64,000 nucleotides of DNA from Actinoallomurus sp963823735 (GCA_963823735.1 CAWGMO010000002.1:2728001-2792000), one strand, 5' to 3'; shown: positions 1 through 10,512, counted from the stretch's first letter. Made by a program: numbers and translations. The notes: generated from the sequence alone by a model not told the origin.

Positions 1-1011
1 CAGTCGTTCATCGACGTCGACCACCTGGACGTCTCCGACCTTCAGCCGAACATCGCCGGGTACTACACCGTCGACAAGAAGCTGTACTCGATGCCGTTCA
101 ACACGTCGATGCCGCTGATGTACATCAACCGGGAGGCCTTCCAGAAGGCCGGCCTGGACCCGGCCAAGCCGCCGACGACTCTCGACGAGATCGCGGCGGA
201 CGCCGCGAAGATCAAGGCCGCGAAGGGCGAGACGGTCCAGTACGGCTTCGGCGCGAGCCTGTACGGCTGGTTCGTCGAGCAGTGGAACTCCACCGCCGAC
301 CAGACCCTCTGCGACGCCGACAACGGGCGTACCGGACGGGCCACCAAGGCGACGCTGGCCAACCCGACCAACATCAAGCTGCTCCAGTGGTGGCAGAAGA
401 TGGTCAAGGACGGCCTGGCCATGAAACTGGACAGCAACACCGACAACGGTGACAACGCGTTCAGCTCCGGCACCGTCGCGATGGCCCTGGAGTCCACCGG
501 CTCCCTCGGCCAGTTCGTCCAGGGCGCCGCGGCCTCCAAGAACCCGTTCACGGTGGCCACCGGCTACTACCCGAAGGTCAACGACAGCGACACCGGCGGC
601 CCGATCATCGGCGGCGCCTCCCTGTGGGCCGTGCACAAGGGCGACCTCGCACGCGAGCGCGCCACGTGGGAGCTCGTGAAGTTCCTGGCGAGCAAGCAGT
701 CGCAGGTGACCTGGCACACCTCGACGGGGTACTTCCCGATCAGCAAGGGCGCCCTCGACGACCCGGCCGACCAGGCGTGGGTGAAGCAGAAGCCGCAGTT
801 CTCCACCGCGATCAAGCAGCTCGCGAAGACCAAGCTCACGTACGCCACGCAAGGCTGCTCCATCGGCGAGATGCCCGACATCCGCAAGGACGTCGAGAAC
901 AGCCTCCAGGCGGCGATCCTCCAGGGCCAGGACGCCAAGACGGCCCTGACCAACGCGGAGACCGCGGCGAACAAGCAGATCGCCGCGTACAACGCCAAGC
1001 TCGGCGGCTAG
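1..1011 (+). CDS. Sugar ABC transporter substrate-binding protein, 3' part
   Basis: The frame is open from base 1, so the N-terminus, including the expected signal peptide and lipobox, lies outside the window; 336 residues are present. The text resembles the extracellular solute-binding protein family 1 (UgpB/MalE-like): MPFNTSMPLMYINREAF near the left edge, then a region typical of the C-terminal lobe (GGASLWAVHKG, WELVKFLASK, STGYFPIS). Such proteins sit outside the membrane and deliver sugars or glycerol-3-phosphate to a two-permease ABC importer. No permease follows, because the next gene is on the other strand, so any permeases are upstream or elsewhere. Substrate not predictable from this part. 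Confidence 0.88.
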   Translation, partial: QSFIDVDHLDVSDLQPNIAGYYTVDKKLYSMPFNTSMPLMYINREAFQKAGLDPAKPPTTLDEIAADAAKIKAAKGETVQYGFGASLYGWFVEQWNSTADQTLCDADNGRTGRATKATLANPTNIKLLQWWQKMVKDGLAMKLDSNTDNGDNAFSSGTVAMALESTGSLGQFVQGAAASKNPFTVATGYYPKVNDSDTGGPIIGGASLWAVHKGDLARERATWELVKFLASKQSQVTWHTSTGYFPISKGALDDPADQAWVKQKPQFSTAIKQLAKTKLTYATQGCSIGEMPDIRKDVENSLQAAILQGQDAKTALTNAETAANKQIAAYNAKLGG

Positions 1012-1027
1012 ACCCTCCCTTTTCCAG

Positions 1028-1061
1028 GCGGCGGCACCCGGTCACGGGTGCCGCCGCTTTT
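1028..1061 (+). terminator. Rho-independent terminator after the sugar-binding protein
   Basis: A 13-bp perfect stem (GCGGCGGCACCCG, 1028-1040, with its complement 1045-1057) and a 4-base loop are followed by TTTT. It starts 17 bases after the TAG stop at 1009-1011. Confidence 0.9.
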
Positions 1062-1142
1062 CGCGTCTCCGGCCGCGGGGAACAGCGCGCTGACGCGGTT
1101 CGCGGGCTTTCGATAGATCAACAGCGATCTGACCCACAGGCC

Positions 1143-1766
1143 TCAGACGTGGAGCTCCGGCGGGAAGCCGGTCCAGCGGAGCTCGGCGGGGAGGTGACCG
1201 GTGTCGTTGAAGAGAAGGACCGCCGGGGGACGGTCGGGTGCGTAGCGGATGACGGTCAGGGCCGCGTTGGCGTGGTTGATGCCCAGCCAACGCCACTTCG
1301 GCGCGTCCAGGGCGGCTCGGACGAGCCAGCCGACGAGGAAGTTGTGGGTGACGACGAGCTCGTGGCGCGGCTCGTCGCCGACTACGGGCCCGGTGAAATC
1401 CGCGAGCGCCGCCGCCGCGAGCCCGGGTCCATGCTCACGTTCCTCAGCCGTGAACCCGTCCAAGAACTCAAGCCAGGCGTCCGCTGCCTCCGGCGGCAGC
1501 TCCTCACGTGCCGGCAGGTAGGGGATGTAGTCGCCGGCCGCTTCGGAGATATGGCGGGGGACGCCGTCGAGCTGTTCGCCGATCAGCCGGGCGGTCTGTT
1601 CAGCACGGGCGAGAGGCCCGTGATGGATCGCCGCCAGCGGGATCTCACGGAGTCGCTCCCCCAGCAGGGCGGCCTGACGACGGCCCGCATCGGTCAGTTC
1701 GCTTTCGTCCGACGACGCCTCTCCGTGGCGGGTGAGATAGAGGTAGCGGGCGGTCGTACCGGTCAT
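1143..1766 (-). CDS. Histidine phosphatase family protein
   Basis: 207 residues. The start LYLTRHGEA carries the RHG(E) signature of the phosphoglycerate-mutase-like superfamily, where the His is phosphorylated; a second His is in VVTHNF near residue 140, and HHGPLARAEQTARLI fits the usual S/G-P-L-x-R-A-x-Q-T-A element. Probably a small-molecule phosphatase of unknown substrate. The ATG at 1764-1766 is chosen because AAGGAGG lies 6 bases upstream; the frame stays open further upstream but with low-quality composition. It is transcribed away from the GH87-type gene, with a 220-bp AT-richer gap between them that contains the palindrome TCTTGCAAGA (1864-1873). Confidence 0.85.
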   Translation of the reverse strand: MTGTTARYLYLTRHGEASSDESELTDAGRRQAALLGERLREIPLAAIHHGPLARAEQTARLIGEQLDGVPRHISEAAGDYIPYLPAREELPPEAADAWLEFLDGFTAEEREHGPGLAAAALADFTGPVVGDEPRHELVVTHNFLVGWLVRAALDAPKWRWLGINHANAALTVIRYAPDRPPAVLLFNDTGHLPAELRWTGFPPELHV

Positions 1767-1986
1767 GAGCGCCTCCTTCACTGAAGTCGACCTTGTTGAT
1801 TTCTTGAAGGGCGCCGCGCCTATCAGGCACTTAACATTCGATTTTTGCGGGCAGATGTCTAAGTCTTGCAAGAAGATGTCGAGATATCTAGTCTCTGGGG
1901 TGCGTCCCACTGCCTTCCCCGGCAAGTGCCCACCCCCAAGCGCCACCGCCAGCGCGCGGTCGACGCTGCTCCAGACAAGAGGCGCT

Positions 1987-4934
1987 ATGAGATCGATGCA
2001 CGCACGACTCCGGCTGATCGCGGGCGGCGCCGCGGTCAGCCTGTTCGCGGGACTGGGCCTGGCATCGCCCGCTGCCGCGAACGCCGCACCCGCCGCGGGC
2101 CACTCCCACAAGAGCGTCGCGCCGGCCGATGGCACGAACCTCGCCGCCGGGCGGCCGGTGACGGAGTCGGGCCATGTGTTCAACTTCGTTCCCGAGAACG
2201 CCGTCGACAACAACGTCGGCACCTACTGGGAGGGCGCCTCCAACAGCTATCCCGACACCCTGTCCGTCAATCTCGGCGTGGCGGCGAACGTGAACTCCGT
2301 CGTCGTCAAGCTGAACCCGGACGGCGTCTGGGGGACGCGTACGCAGACCCTCCAGGTCCTCGGCCCGCGCGACCGCATTCGGGGAACTACACCAGCCTGG
2401 TGGCCGCGAAGGTCTACACGTTCGACCCGGGCTCCGGCAACACCGTGACGATCCCGGTCTCCGTCACGGCCGCCGACGTCCAGCTGAAGTTCACCACCAA
2501 CTCCGGGGCGCCCGGCGGGCAGGTCGCGGAGTTCCAGGTCATCGGCACGCCCGCCCCCGAGCCCGACCTGACGGTCACGGCCATCTCGGCGACGCCGGCC
2601 TCCCCCATCGAGACCGACGCCATCACGCTGTCGGCCACGGTCAAGAACGCCGGGGCCGCGGCGTCCCCGGCGCTCGGACGTGAACCTCTACCTGGGCGGC
2701 ACCAAGGTCGGTACGGCCGCGGTCGGCGCTCTGGCCGCGGGCGCGTCCACGACGGTCGACGACCTCGATCGGCACCCGCGACGCGGGCAGCTACCAGCTC
2801 AGCGCCAAGGTCGACGAGAGCGACAAGGTCGTCGAGCAGAACGAGACCAACAACAGCTTACACGAGCCCGACGCCGCTCGTCGTCAACCCGGTCGCCAGC
2901 TCCGACCTGGTCGCCTCCTCGGTGAGCTGGACCCCCGGCAACCCGGCCGCCGGCGACCGGTCACCTTCTCGCGTGGCGATCAAGAACCAGGGCACCGTCG
3001 CCTCCGCGAGCGGCGCCCACGGCATCACGCTGACGCGTCCTAACGCGGACGGCTCGACCGTGAAGACGCTGACCGGCTCGTACAGCGGGGTCGATCGACT
3101 GCCGGCGCCACCACCTCGCCCGGTGAACCTGGGCACCTGGACGGCGGTCAACGGCAAGTACACCGTCAAGACGGTGCTCGCCAACGACGCCAACGAGCTG
3201 CCGGTCAAGCAGGCCAACAACACGAGCACGCAGCCGTTCTTCGTCGGCCGCGGCGCGAACATGCCCTACGACATCGTACGAGGCCGAGGACGGCGTGCTC
3301 GGCGGCGGCGCGTCCGTCGTCGGCCCGAACCGTACGGTCGGCGACCTCGCGGGTGAGGCGTCCGGCCGCAGGGCCGTCAAGCTGTCCTCGACCGGCGCAG
3401 CGTCGAGTTCACCACCAAGGCGAGCACCAACACGCTCGTCACCCGCTTCTCCATCCCGGACTCCTCCGGCGGCGGCGGCATCAACGCGACGCTCGAACGT
3501 CTACGTCAACGGCACGTTCCTCAAGCCGATCGACCTGACGTCCAAGTACGCCTGGCTGTACGGCAGCGAGACCGGCCCCGGGCAACTCGCCCGACTCCGG
3601 CGCCTCGCCACATCTACGACGAGGCCAACATCATGCTCGGGACGACCGTCGCCGGCCGGCCAGCAAGATCAGGCTGCAGAAGGACTCCGCCAACACCGCC
3701 GCGACTACTCGATCGACTTCATCAACACCGAGCAGGCCGCGCAGATCGCCAACCCCGACCCGCGCAAGTACACGGTGCCGACCGGCTTCACCCACCAGGA
3801 CGTGCAGAACGCCCTGGACAAGGTGCGGATGGACACCACCGGCAACGCTCGTCGGCGTGTACCTGCCGGCCGGTGACTACCAGACGGCCAGCAAGTTCCA
3901 GGTGTACGGCAAGGCCATCAAGGTCGTCGGCGCCGGCCCCTGGTACACCCGGTTCCTCGCGCCCAGCGCGCAGGAGAACACCGACGTCGGCTTCCGCGCC
4001 GACTCGACGGCGAACGGCTCGACGTTCCAGAACTTCGCCTACTTCGGCAACTACACCTCGCGCATCGACGGCCCCGGCAAGGTGTTCGACTTCTCCAACG
4101 TCTCCAACATCACGATCGACAACATCTGGATCGAGCACATGGTCTGCCTGTACTGGGGCGCCAACACCGACTGCATGACGATCAGGAACTCCCGTATCCG
4201 CGACACGTTCGCCGACGGCATCAACATGACGAACGGCAGCACGGACAACCTGGTCTCCAACAACGAGGCCCGGTCCACCGGTGACGACAGCTTCGCGCTG
4301 TTCTCCGCCATCGACGCCGGCGGCGCCGACGAGAAGGACAACGTCTTCGAGAACCTGACGTCGATACTGACCTGGCGCGCCGCGGGCGTCGCCGTCTACG
4401 GCGGGTACGACAACACCTTCAGGAACATCTACATCGCCGACACGCTCGTCTACTCCGGCATCACGATCAGCTCGCTGGACTTCGGCTACCCGATGAACGG
4501 CTTCGGCCCCGGCCCGACGAACTTCCAGAACATCTCGATCGTCCGGGCCGGCGGCCACTTCTGGGGCGGGCAGACCTTCCCGGCGATCTGGATGTTCTCC
4601 GCCTCCAAGGTGTTCCAGGGCATCCGGGTCAGCGACGTGGACATCGTCGAACCCGACCTACTCCGGCATCATGTTCCAGACCAACTACGTCGGCGGCCAG
4701 CCGCAGAACCCGGTCACCGACACCGTGTTCACCAACGTCTCGATCACGGGCGCGCAGAAGAGCGGTGACGCCTACGACGCCAAGTCCGGCTTCGGCATCT
4801 GGGCCAACGCGATGCCCGAGGCGGGTCAGGGCCCGGCGGTCGGCTCGGCGACCTTCCACAACCTCAAGCTGAGCGACAACGCGGTCGACATCCAGAACCC
4901 GACCACGACCTTCACCGTCGACCTCCAGCCCTGA
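1987..4934 (+). pseudogene. Secreted GH87-type (mycodextranase/alpha-1,3-glucanase-like) multidomain protein, multiply frameshifted
   Basis: Reading across the breaks gives one protein of about 980 residues: a signal peptide (MRSMHARLRLIAGGAA..., ending near ASPAAANA), a discoidin-like domain (NLAAGRPVTES, VDNNVGTYWEGAS), two CARDB-type Ig-like repeats (PDLTVTAIS...; SDLVASSVSWTPG...), a CBM35-like module (YEAEDGVLGGGASV), and a right-handed beta-helix catalytic part. The latter has DCMTIRNSRIRDTFADGIN and TGDDS, the Asp and Asp-Asp pattern of GH87/GH28-like helices. The longest unbroken piece is 3857-4652. At least fifteen single- or two-base shifts occur, for example near 2372, 2674, 2767, 2858, 3277, 3402, 3495, 3657, 3702, 3849 and 4654; several neighbouring indels cancel. 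A good start is ATG 1987 with AGAGG upstream. Expected role: extracellular degradation of alpha-glucan. Called pseudogene as read, but sequence error is quite possible. Confidence 0.75.
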
Positions 4935-4947
4935 CCCGAGAAGCGGG

Positions 4948-4982
4948 GCCCCGGCACCTGGTGCCGGGGCCTCGCCCTTTTT
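4948..4982 (+). terminator. Terminator after the GH87-type gene
   Basis: GC-rich hairpin GCCCCGGCACC / GGTGCCGGGGC (4948-4970) followed by CTCGCCC and five T. It lies between two convergent genes and may act for both. Confidence 0.85.
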
Positions 4983-4992
4983 CCCGGTGCGC

Positions 4993-5769
4993 TCAGATCG
5001 CCGGGAGGCCGACGGCCTTGAGGCGGTCGGCCAGCAGGTCGTTGATCTCGGCGGAGTGGTCGTTCAGGTAGAAGTGGCCGCCGGAGTAGACGTGCAGGTC
5101 GAAGGAGCGGGTCGTGTGGCGTTGCCACTCGCGCATCTCCTCGACCGAGACCGTCGGGTCGTCGTCCGACGTCAGGGCGACGATCGGGCAGTTCAGGGTC
5201 GCGTCCTCCGGGCCCTCGTACAGTTCGATCGCGCGGTAGTCGCTGCGGATCGACGGCAGGATCAGGCGCAGGAGCTCCTCGTCGGCCTCAAGGATCGACA
5301 GGTCCGTGCCGCCGAGCTTGCGCACGTCGGCCATCAGGCCCGCGTCGTCCTCCAGGTGGACGTTGTCGGGCGCGCGGCGGTTCGACGGCGCGCGGTTGCC
5401 GGAGACGACCAGCAGGGCCGGCGGCTTGCGCAGGGTCCGCTGCCACCGCAGCGCCACCTCGAACGCCACGATCGCGCCCATGCTGTGGCCGAAGAACGCC
5501 ATCGGGCGGTCGTCCCAGGAGCGCAGCGCCTCGAACGCGCCGTCGGCCATGGCGGTCATGTCGTCGATGAGGGGTTCCTGGCTCCGGTCCTGGCGTCCGG
5601 GGTACTGCACCGCGAGCACCTCGGCCACCGGCGCCAGCGCGCGGGCGACGGGATGGAAGTAGCTGGCCGCACCGCCCGCGTGCGGGAAGCAGACCAGCCG
5701 CGCCGCACTGGTCGGATTCGGCTGGTAACGCCGGATCCACCGGTCTCTGGGGTCCTTGTCGGGTGACAT
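4993..5769 (-). CDS. Type II thioesterase (alpha/beta hydrolase)
   Basis: 258 residues, the usual size for type II thioesterases (GrsT/TycF-like), which remove wrong or stalled acyl groups from carrier proteins of NRPS and PKS lines. Hallmarks: LVCFPHAGGAASYF near residue 30 (oxyanion region), FFGHSMGAIVAFEVA with the nucleophile Ser in GHSMG near residue 100, PIVALTSDDDP with the catalytic Asp, and SGGHFYL with the His. No PKS or NRPS gene is in the window, so it is an orphan here. The start is uncertain: ATG 5767-5769 (MSPDKD) or ATG 5779-5781 (MVRAMSP); neither has a strong ribosome binding site. It converges with the GH87-type gene and lies downstream of a TetR gene on the same strand. 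Confidence 0.85.
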   Translation of the reverse strand: MSPDKDPRDRWIRRYQPNPTSAARLVCFPHAGGAASYFHPVARALAPVAEVLAVQYPGRQDRSQEPLIDDMTAMADGAFEALRSWDDRPMAFFGHSMGAIVAFEVALRWQRTLRKPPALLVVSGNRAPSNRRAPDNVHLEDDAGLMADVRKLGGTDLSILEADEELLRLILPSIRSDYRAIELYEGPEDATLNCPIVALTSDDDPTVSVEEMREWQRHTTRSFDLHVYSGGHFYLNDHSAEINDLLADRLKAVGLPAI

Positions 5770-5876
5770 AGCGCGAACCATACCGAGTGCGCTCGCGCCC
5801 GCGGCGGGCACGTCACGCGAGATCCCTGGCCGCGGCCGGAAAAAGTCACTCGAAGAATGGCTGATCGGGACCTGAC

Positions 5877-6449
5877 TCAATGATGGACAAGAAAGCCCGA
5901 ACTCAGCATGGCGAGAATCCGCTCCGCCCTTTCCCGGTCGGCCCATTCGGCGACCCAGCGGATCGCGGCGGCGGAGACGAAGAGGTCTTCGGGCTCGACG
6001 TCGCCGCGCATCTCACCGGCCTCCTGTGCGCGGGCGAGCAACCGGCCGGCGGCGCCGCGCATGGCGACGCACGACGAGTGCAGTTCGGAGTTCTCGTCGT
6101 GGAGCGCGGTCAGCAGCGTGTCGGGCAGGCCGCGGCAGGCTCCCGGAGTGTCGGAGAACCTCCGTAGCCACTCGACCAGCGCCGCTCCGGGGTCCGGGGA
6201 GGCGAGCAGCTCGTCGGCCGCGAGCCGCAGCGTCTCGAGCCCCTCACGCAGAACGGCTTCGAGAAGCGCTTCGCGGGTCGGGAAATGCCGGTACAGGGTG
6301 CCAATTCCAACATCGGCACGCCGGGCGATATCCCGCAGGGAGGCGCTGGTGCCCTCCACCGCGAATGCCTCCTTGGCGACCGCCAGCAGATTCCCGCGAT
6401 TGCGGCGGGCATCAGCCCGGGGCGACCTTGCCAATGTCTGCGCAGCCAT
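5877..6449 (-). CDS. TetR/AcrR family transcriptional regulator
   Basis: 190 residues. The N-terminal helix-turn-helix is clear (SLRDIARRADVGIGTLYRHF, with TREALLEAVL after it), followed by a divergent ligand-binding domain with the SBP-type actinobacterial C-terminus (ALHDENSELHSSC, AIRWVAEWADRERAERIL). ATG 6447-6449 gives MAAQTLARSPRADARRN; a second in-frame ATG at 6471-6473 would add eight residues. The thioesterase gene follows after 107 bp on the same strand and may be a target. A perfect 14-bp palindrome 50 bp upstream is a candidate self-operator. Confidence 0.88.
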   Translation of the reverse strand: MAAQTLARSPRADARRNRGNLLAVAKEAFAVEGTSASLRDIARRADVGIGTLYRHFPTREALLEAVLREGLETLRLAADELLASPDPGAALVEWLRRFSDTPGACRGLPDTLLTALHDENSELHSSCVAMRGAAGRLLARAQEAGEMRGDVEPEDLFVSAAAIRWVAEWADRERAERILAMLSSGFLVHH

Positions 6450-6498
6450 GCACGTCAACTTCCGTCTTGACATCCGGAGTACTGCTGCTCCGCGTCTT

Positions 6499-6512
6499 TC
6501 CGGAGCTCCGGA
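6499..6512. promoter_or_regulatory. Palindrome TCCGGAGCTCCGGA, candidate TetR operator
   Basis: A perfect 14-bp palindrome located 50 bp upstream of the TetR start, with a further half-site ATCCGGAG at 6472-6479 next to the start codon. Position and symmetry fit autoregulation; no experimental link is implied. Confidence 0.45.
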
Positions 6513-6611
6513 TCTTGATCTTAGGGCCCACTCCCCCCAACAAAGCGTCCCGCGTCACGGCGTGCGCGAACGAAGCGTGTCTGTGACCGGAATGAGAGGT
6601 GAACGGCCGGA

Positions 6612-6643
6612 GCGCCGTCGCGGCCCGCGGGCCGCGACGGCGC
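6612..6643 (-). terminator. Perfect 32-bp palindrome downstream of the secreted repeat gene, possible hairpin terminator
   Basis: Both 16-base arms (GCGCCGTCGCGGCCCG and its complement) match exactly. It begins 8 bases after the stop codon at 6651-6653 in the direction of transcription. There is no T-tract, so it would be the stem-only type often seen in actinomycetes. Confidence 0.55.
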
Positions 6644-6650
6644 CTGCCTC

Positions 6651-9121
6651 CTACAGGATGCAGAGCAGCCCGCAGGCGACCGCGGACGACGACGCCGTGG
6701 TCGTCGGCTTCGTGCCGTGCGGCGAGTTCACCGGCACGTACGACGCGGTCACGGTGTTCTTCAGCGGCAGCAGGAGCAGGAACGTCGAGCAGTAGAACTG
6801 CCTGCTCTGCGCCGGCGGCCAGGGAGAACGTTCCGGCGGCGCTCTCACAGCCGGCTCGGTGCCGTCGTTCAGGCCGGCCTTCTCGATGCCCACCGGTCCC
6901 GTGTTCGTGACGGTGATCCGCCAGTACGCGGTGCCGAGCAGGCCCAGCAGCCCGACGGGGGTCTGTCTTCGACCCATGGGCCGCTGCCGGAGGGCCCGCA
7001 CTTGGACGACAGGAGCGACGCGCAGATCTCCTTGTCGACGCTGACGTGAGGCGCGCAGCTCGCACCGGGCACGACCGGCACGCTCACGGTGTTGGAGGTG
7101 AGGTCGCCGGTGGTGTCGGAGCCGTTCGCGGTGTCGGAGACGGCACTGATCGTGCAGTCGGAGGCGACCTTGGTCGTGAAGCAGACCTGCGGCGCGTCGC
7201 CGGTGTAGGAGACGACCAGGTCGGGGCTGTTGCCGGGGATGAAGTCGCCGCCGCTCTTCAGCACCAGATGGGTCGACACGTTGATGGACGGATGGTCGGC
7301 GACGGAGATGCCCGGACAGGTCGACGTGCCGTCCGGGGCGAACTTCGGGTCGCGACCGGCGAGCCGTCGGCGTCGGTGATCGTCGACCGTCGAGGCGTCG
7401 AGGTCGACGTTGGCAGGCCGATGTGCTCCAGCCGGGCGTCCTTGTACCCCTGGACGTGGCCGGTGCCGCCGTCGCAGTAGAACTCGGACGGCGTCAGCTT
7501 CACGCTCGCGCCGCTGTGCAGGCACGGCGTGACGGCGGTGGCGGGGTCGAGGGAGAACAGCACGCCCGCGTCCCCGAGGGCGAACAGGCAGCCGCTCGTG
7601 CCGTCGTAGGAGTAGCCGTAGTCACGCGTCGCCCCGCCGTTGACGGTCGGGTGCGCCGCCGGCAGCGGGAACCCGGCGCACGCCGCGTCGGCCGTCCAGT
7701 CGTGGCAGACCGTCGCGCCGGCGACGGCGCCGCCCCAGATCGCCGAAGTAGCTGCGGAGGTGCCCGTCCGGCGTCGTGACCGTGTCCGGGTTGAACGACC
7801 TGCGCGCCGCTGGCAGCCCGTCGAACCCGGCGGCGCCGGCCGCGCGGTGCCGCCGAAGTCGTAGCACGTGCTCTTCATCGACGGCGTGGTCGTGGTCGCG
7901 CAGACGCGGTCGGCGTGGCCGGCGGTGTCGTACCCGGCGTAGACGTTGTAGGTGTACGAGCCGGCGGCGCCGACGGCGCGCGGCGTGGTCCAGCCCGCGC
8001 ACTGGCCTTGGTGGCCGGGTCGAAGCAGCCGAGCGCCGGCGCTGCTGGCCGGCGGAGCCGAGCGGCGACGACGACGCGAACACCTTGCCGTTCGCGACGA
8101 CCATCGAGCCGAAGTATCGTTCTTCGGGATGCCCGGCTGGTCGTTGTTCGGCGGCACGATCGGCGGCGTACGGCTGGCCGGCGCACGGCGTCTGCGACGC
8201 CATCGACAGGCACAGCACCTGGCCGGTCGATGCCATGCCGTACAGGTTGCCGCCCTGCTCGACCAGGCCGCCGATGCCGTTGACGCTCGAAGGCGAGCCG
8301 CCGCGCGCGATCAGCGGGTGGTAGCCGCAGTTGGCGCGCGCTCCAGGTCGAGGCAGCCCACGCCGACGGAGCCCGCGGCGAACGCCGGGTAGTACACGAC
8401 GCCGGGGCGGTCGGGGTCGGAGACGAACTGCTCGGTCAGTCGAGGTCGCGAGGTCGGAGGTCGAGCCGCCGCCGAGCGGGCCGGGCGCGGCGTTGATCGG
8501 GCTTGGGGCCAGGGGCCGCCCGAGCACGGCGCCCGGTCGTCAGGTCGGTGCAGACGACCACCGGGGCGGGGGCGTTGGAGTGGTGGAAGAGGTTCCAGGC
8601 CTCCACCTTGCCGTCCGCGCGCGGTAGAGGATCGGCGTGAAGCCGTCGCCGCCGGTCGCGGTGGCGACGGCCTTCAGCGGCGGGAGGAGGTCCGCCGACA
8701 GGCTGGTGCCGCCCTGGCTCGCGCCGGGGTTCGTCGCGCGTACGGCGGCCGTGGCGGCGCCCGCGTCGGTGCCCTGGAAGGTCGTCCCGTCGGTGGACCA
8801 GGACGGCGTCCAGCCGGGCGGGGTCTTGAGCGAGCCGGGCACGTACGCCTGCGCGGCGCCCGCGCCGCTGATGGGGTCGGTGATCGTGGCGGGCCCCGTG
8901 GACCCGTTGCCGGTGTAGTCGAGGACCCAGTTGACCTCGTCGCCGTGGTCGGCCTGGCCGGAGCCGTGGTGCGTGATGTTCTGGGCGCTCTTGTGCAGGA
9001 CGGACCCGCCGGTCGCGGGCGCCGGCGTGGCGGTCACGCCGACCAGCGCTCCCGCGACGAGCAGCCCGGCGGCGGCGGACGAGACCGCCCGGACGACCCG
9101 CGAATGAATGGCTCTTCGCAT
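6651..9121 (-). pseudogene. Large secreted repeat protein (DUF11-like end), multiply frameshifted
   Basis: Read across at least eight frame breaks, this is one protein of about 820 residues. It starts MRRAIHSRVVRAVSSAAAGL with an export signal cleaved near TPAPATGG, preceded by GGAAAGAGCTGAAG. The first unbroken part (to about 8630) has DHGDEVNWVLDYTG and DGFTPILYRA, then come Cys-containing repeats that look like beta-propeller strands (CLDLERANCGYHPL, GQVLCLSMASQTPC, STCYDFGGT, HDWTADAACAGFPL), and finally DUF11-like text (VSVDKEICASLL, YWRITVTNTGPVGIEKAG). It likely belongs to actinobacterial cell-surface or secreted proteins of unknown function. The breaks cluster between about 6.9 and 8.7 kb, like those of the GH87-type gene, so sequence error is a serious alternative to decay. 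Confidence 0.6.
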
Positions 9122-9618
9122 CTTCAGCTCTTTCCACCCGGATAGGGCAATGCCGTTGGTCGGGGAAAGTAACGAGCGGAGAATACATTTTTCCGCGGGC
9201 CGTACGTCGCGCACTTTCCGCGCCCTTATCGACGTCTGCGGTCATGGCCGCAACCTGGCGATACCGGCCTTGTCCGAGGCCGCGAGGCCCTCACGGAAGA
9301 TGATCAGAATTTCGGCGTACGCCCGTATTTGTGGGGACTGACCGAAGTAGGACGAAGAGTCACGAATTGTTTTCCGTTAATCACGGCCGCGCACGGGAGA
9401 GGGTCTCGCGGGCGACAGCCGGACACACCCTCAGGGCCGTACGGTTCGACCATATTGACCCTGGTTTACACCGACTTGTCCCTGTTACGGAAATGTTACG
9501 TGTCACGTGCTGGTCAAACTCGTACCGGCCGGTTAGTTTACCCGTTAGTAACCTCGCATGTGACCTGGTTCACACGGGCCGCATACGACCCTCTTTCCTC
9601 ACGCCCCCCGGAGGAATC
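9122..9618. other. Divergent intergenic region without a recognisable gene
   Basis: About 500 bp between the divergent secreted-protein and lipase genes, noticeably richer in A+T than the surroundings. No convincing ORF with codon bias. It holds three direct heptamers, TGTTACG at 9483 and 9494 and TGTCACG at 9501, and an AT-rich stretch GGTTAGTTTACC at 9531-9542. These could be activator sites for the lipase promoter. No clear -35/-10 pair could be assigned. Confidence 0.5.
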
Positions 9619-10512
9619 GTGCTGCCCCGCCCCCGAGCACTACGGTCGCTAGTCGTCACCGCCGCCTCCGTCATCACCTGCGGCATCGTGATGAGCACGC
9701 CGGCCACGGCTCACGCGACCGACCCGATCGACGCCGCCAAGGCCCTGGCCGCCCCCGGCGTGCCCGGCGCCAACGACTGGTCGTGCAAGCCGAGCGCCGC
9801 CCACCCGCGCCCCGTCGTCCTCGTCCACGGCACGTTCGCCAACGGCTCGATCAACTGGCTCACCGTCTCCCCCGAGCTCAAGAACCAGGGCTACTGCGTC
9901 TTCGTCCTGACGTACGGCGCCATGCCGAACATCCCCGTCCTGCGCGCCATCGCGCCGGTGTCCGACTCCGCCGCCCAGCTCTCCACGTTCGTCGACGGCG
10001 TGCTCGCCGCCACGGGTACGCAGCAGGTCGACATGGTCGGGCACTCCCAGGGCGGCATGATGCCGCGCTGGTACATCAAGTTCGACGGCGGCGCCGCCAA
10101 GGTGCACACGTTCGTCGGCCTCGCGCCCTCCAACCACGGCACCACGCTCGACGGGCTCGCGGTCCTGGCCCAGGCGTTCCCCGGCGCCACCGACATCCTC
10201 AACTCGGCGTGCCCCGCCTGCGTCGACCAGATCGTCGGATCCGACGCGATGGCCCGGCTGAACGCCGGCGGAGACACCGTCCCCGGCGTCGACTACACGG
10301 TGATCGCGAGCAAGTGGGACGAGGTCGTCACGCCGTACCGCTCGCAGTTCCTCGACGGCCCGAACGTCCACAACGTGACGCTCCAGGACCTGTGCGCCGT
10401 GGACGTCTCCGAGCACGCCGGGATGATCGTCGACCAGGTCGTCATGCACGAGACCGAGAACGCCCTCGACCCCGCCCACGCCACGCAGTCGAACTGCCTG
10501 TCGCACGGCTAG
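9619..10512 (+). CDS. Secreted lipase/esterase (alpha/beta hydrolase)
   Basis: 297 residues. GTG 9619-9621 is chosen because GGAGG stands 4-5 bases upstream; the frame is open earlier but has no coding character. Signal peptide MLPRPRALRSLVVTAASVI..., cleaved near ATAHA. Then PVVLVHGTFANGS (oxyanion hole HG), VDMVGHSQGGMMPRWY with nucleophile Ser near residue 142, SKWDEVVTPY with the Asp, and DVSEHAGM with the His. This is the Streptomyces-type secreted lipase family (Lipase_2 / EstA-like); Cys pairs (WSCKPS, YCVF; CPACV; LCAV, NCLS) suggest disulfides. It would hydrolyse extracellular acylglycerols or esters. Stand-alone gene, ending 108 bp before a strong hairpin. Confidence 0.9.
   Translation: MLPRPRALRSLVVTAASVITCGIVMSTPATAHATDPIDAAKALAAPGVPGANDWSCKPSAAHPRPVVLVHGTFANGSINWLTVSPELKNQGYCVFVLTYGAMPNIPVLRAIAPVSDSAAQLSTFVDGVLAATGTQQVDMVGHSQGGMMPRWYIKFDGGAAKVHTFVGLAPSNHGTTLDGLAVLAQAFPGATDILNSACPACVDQIVGSDAMARLNAGGDTVPGVDYTVIASKWDEVVTPYRSQFLDGPNVHNVTLQDLCAVDVSEHAGMIVDQVVMHETENALDPAHATQSNCLSHG

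Noticed and set aside
5908..6795. Gene on the + strand opposite the TetR regulator
   Set aside because: Ser/Arg-rich shadow text; the minus-strand TetR has a clear helix-turn-helix.
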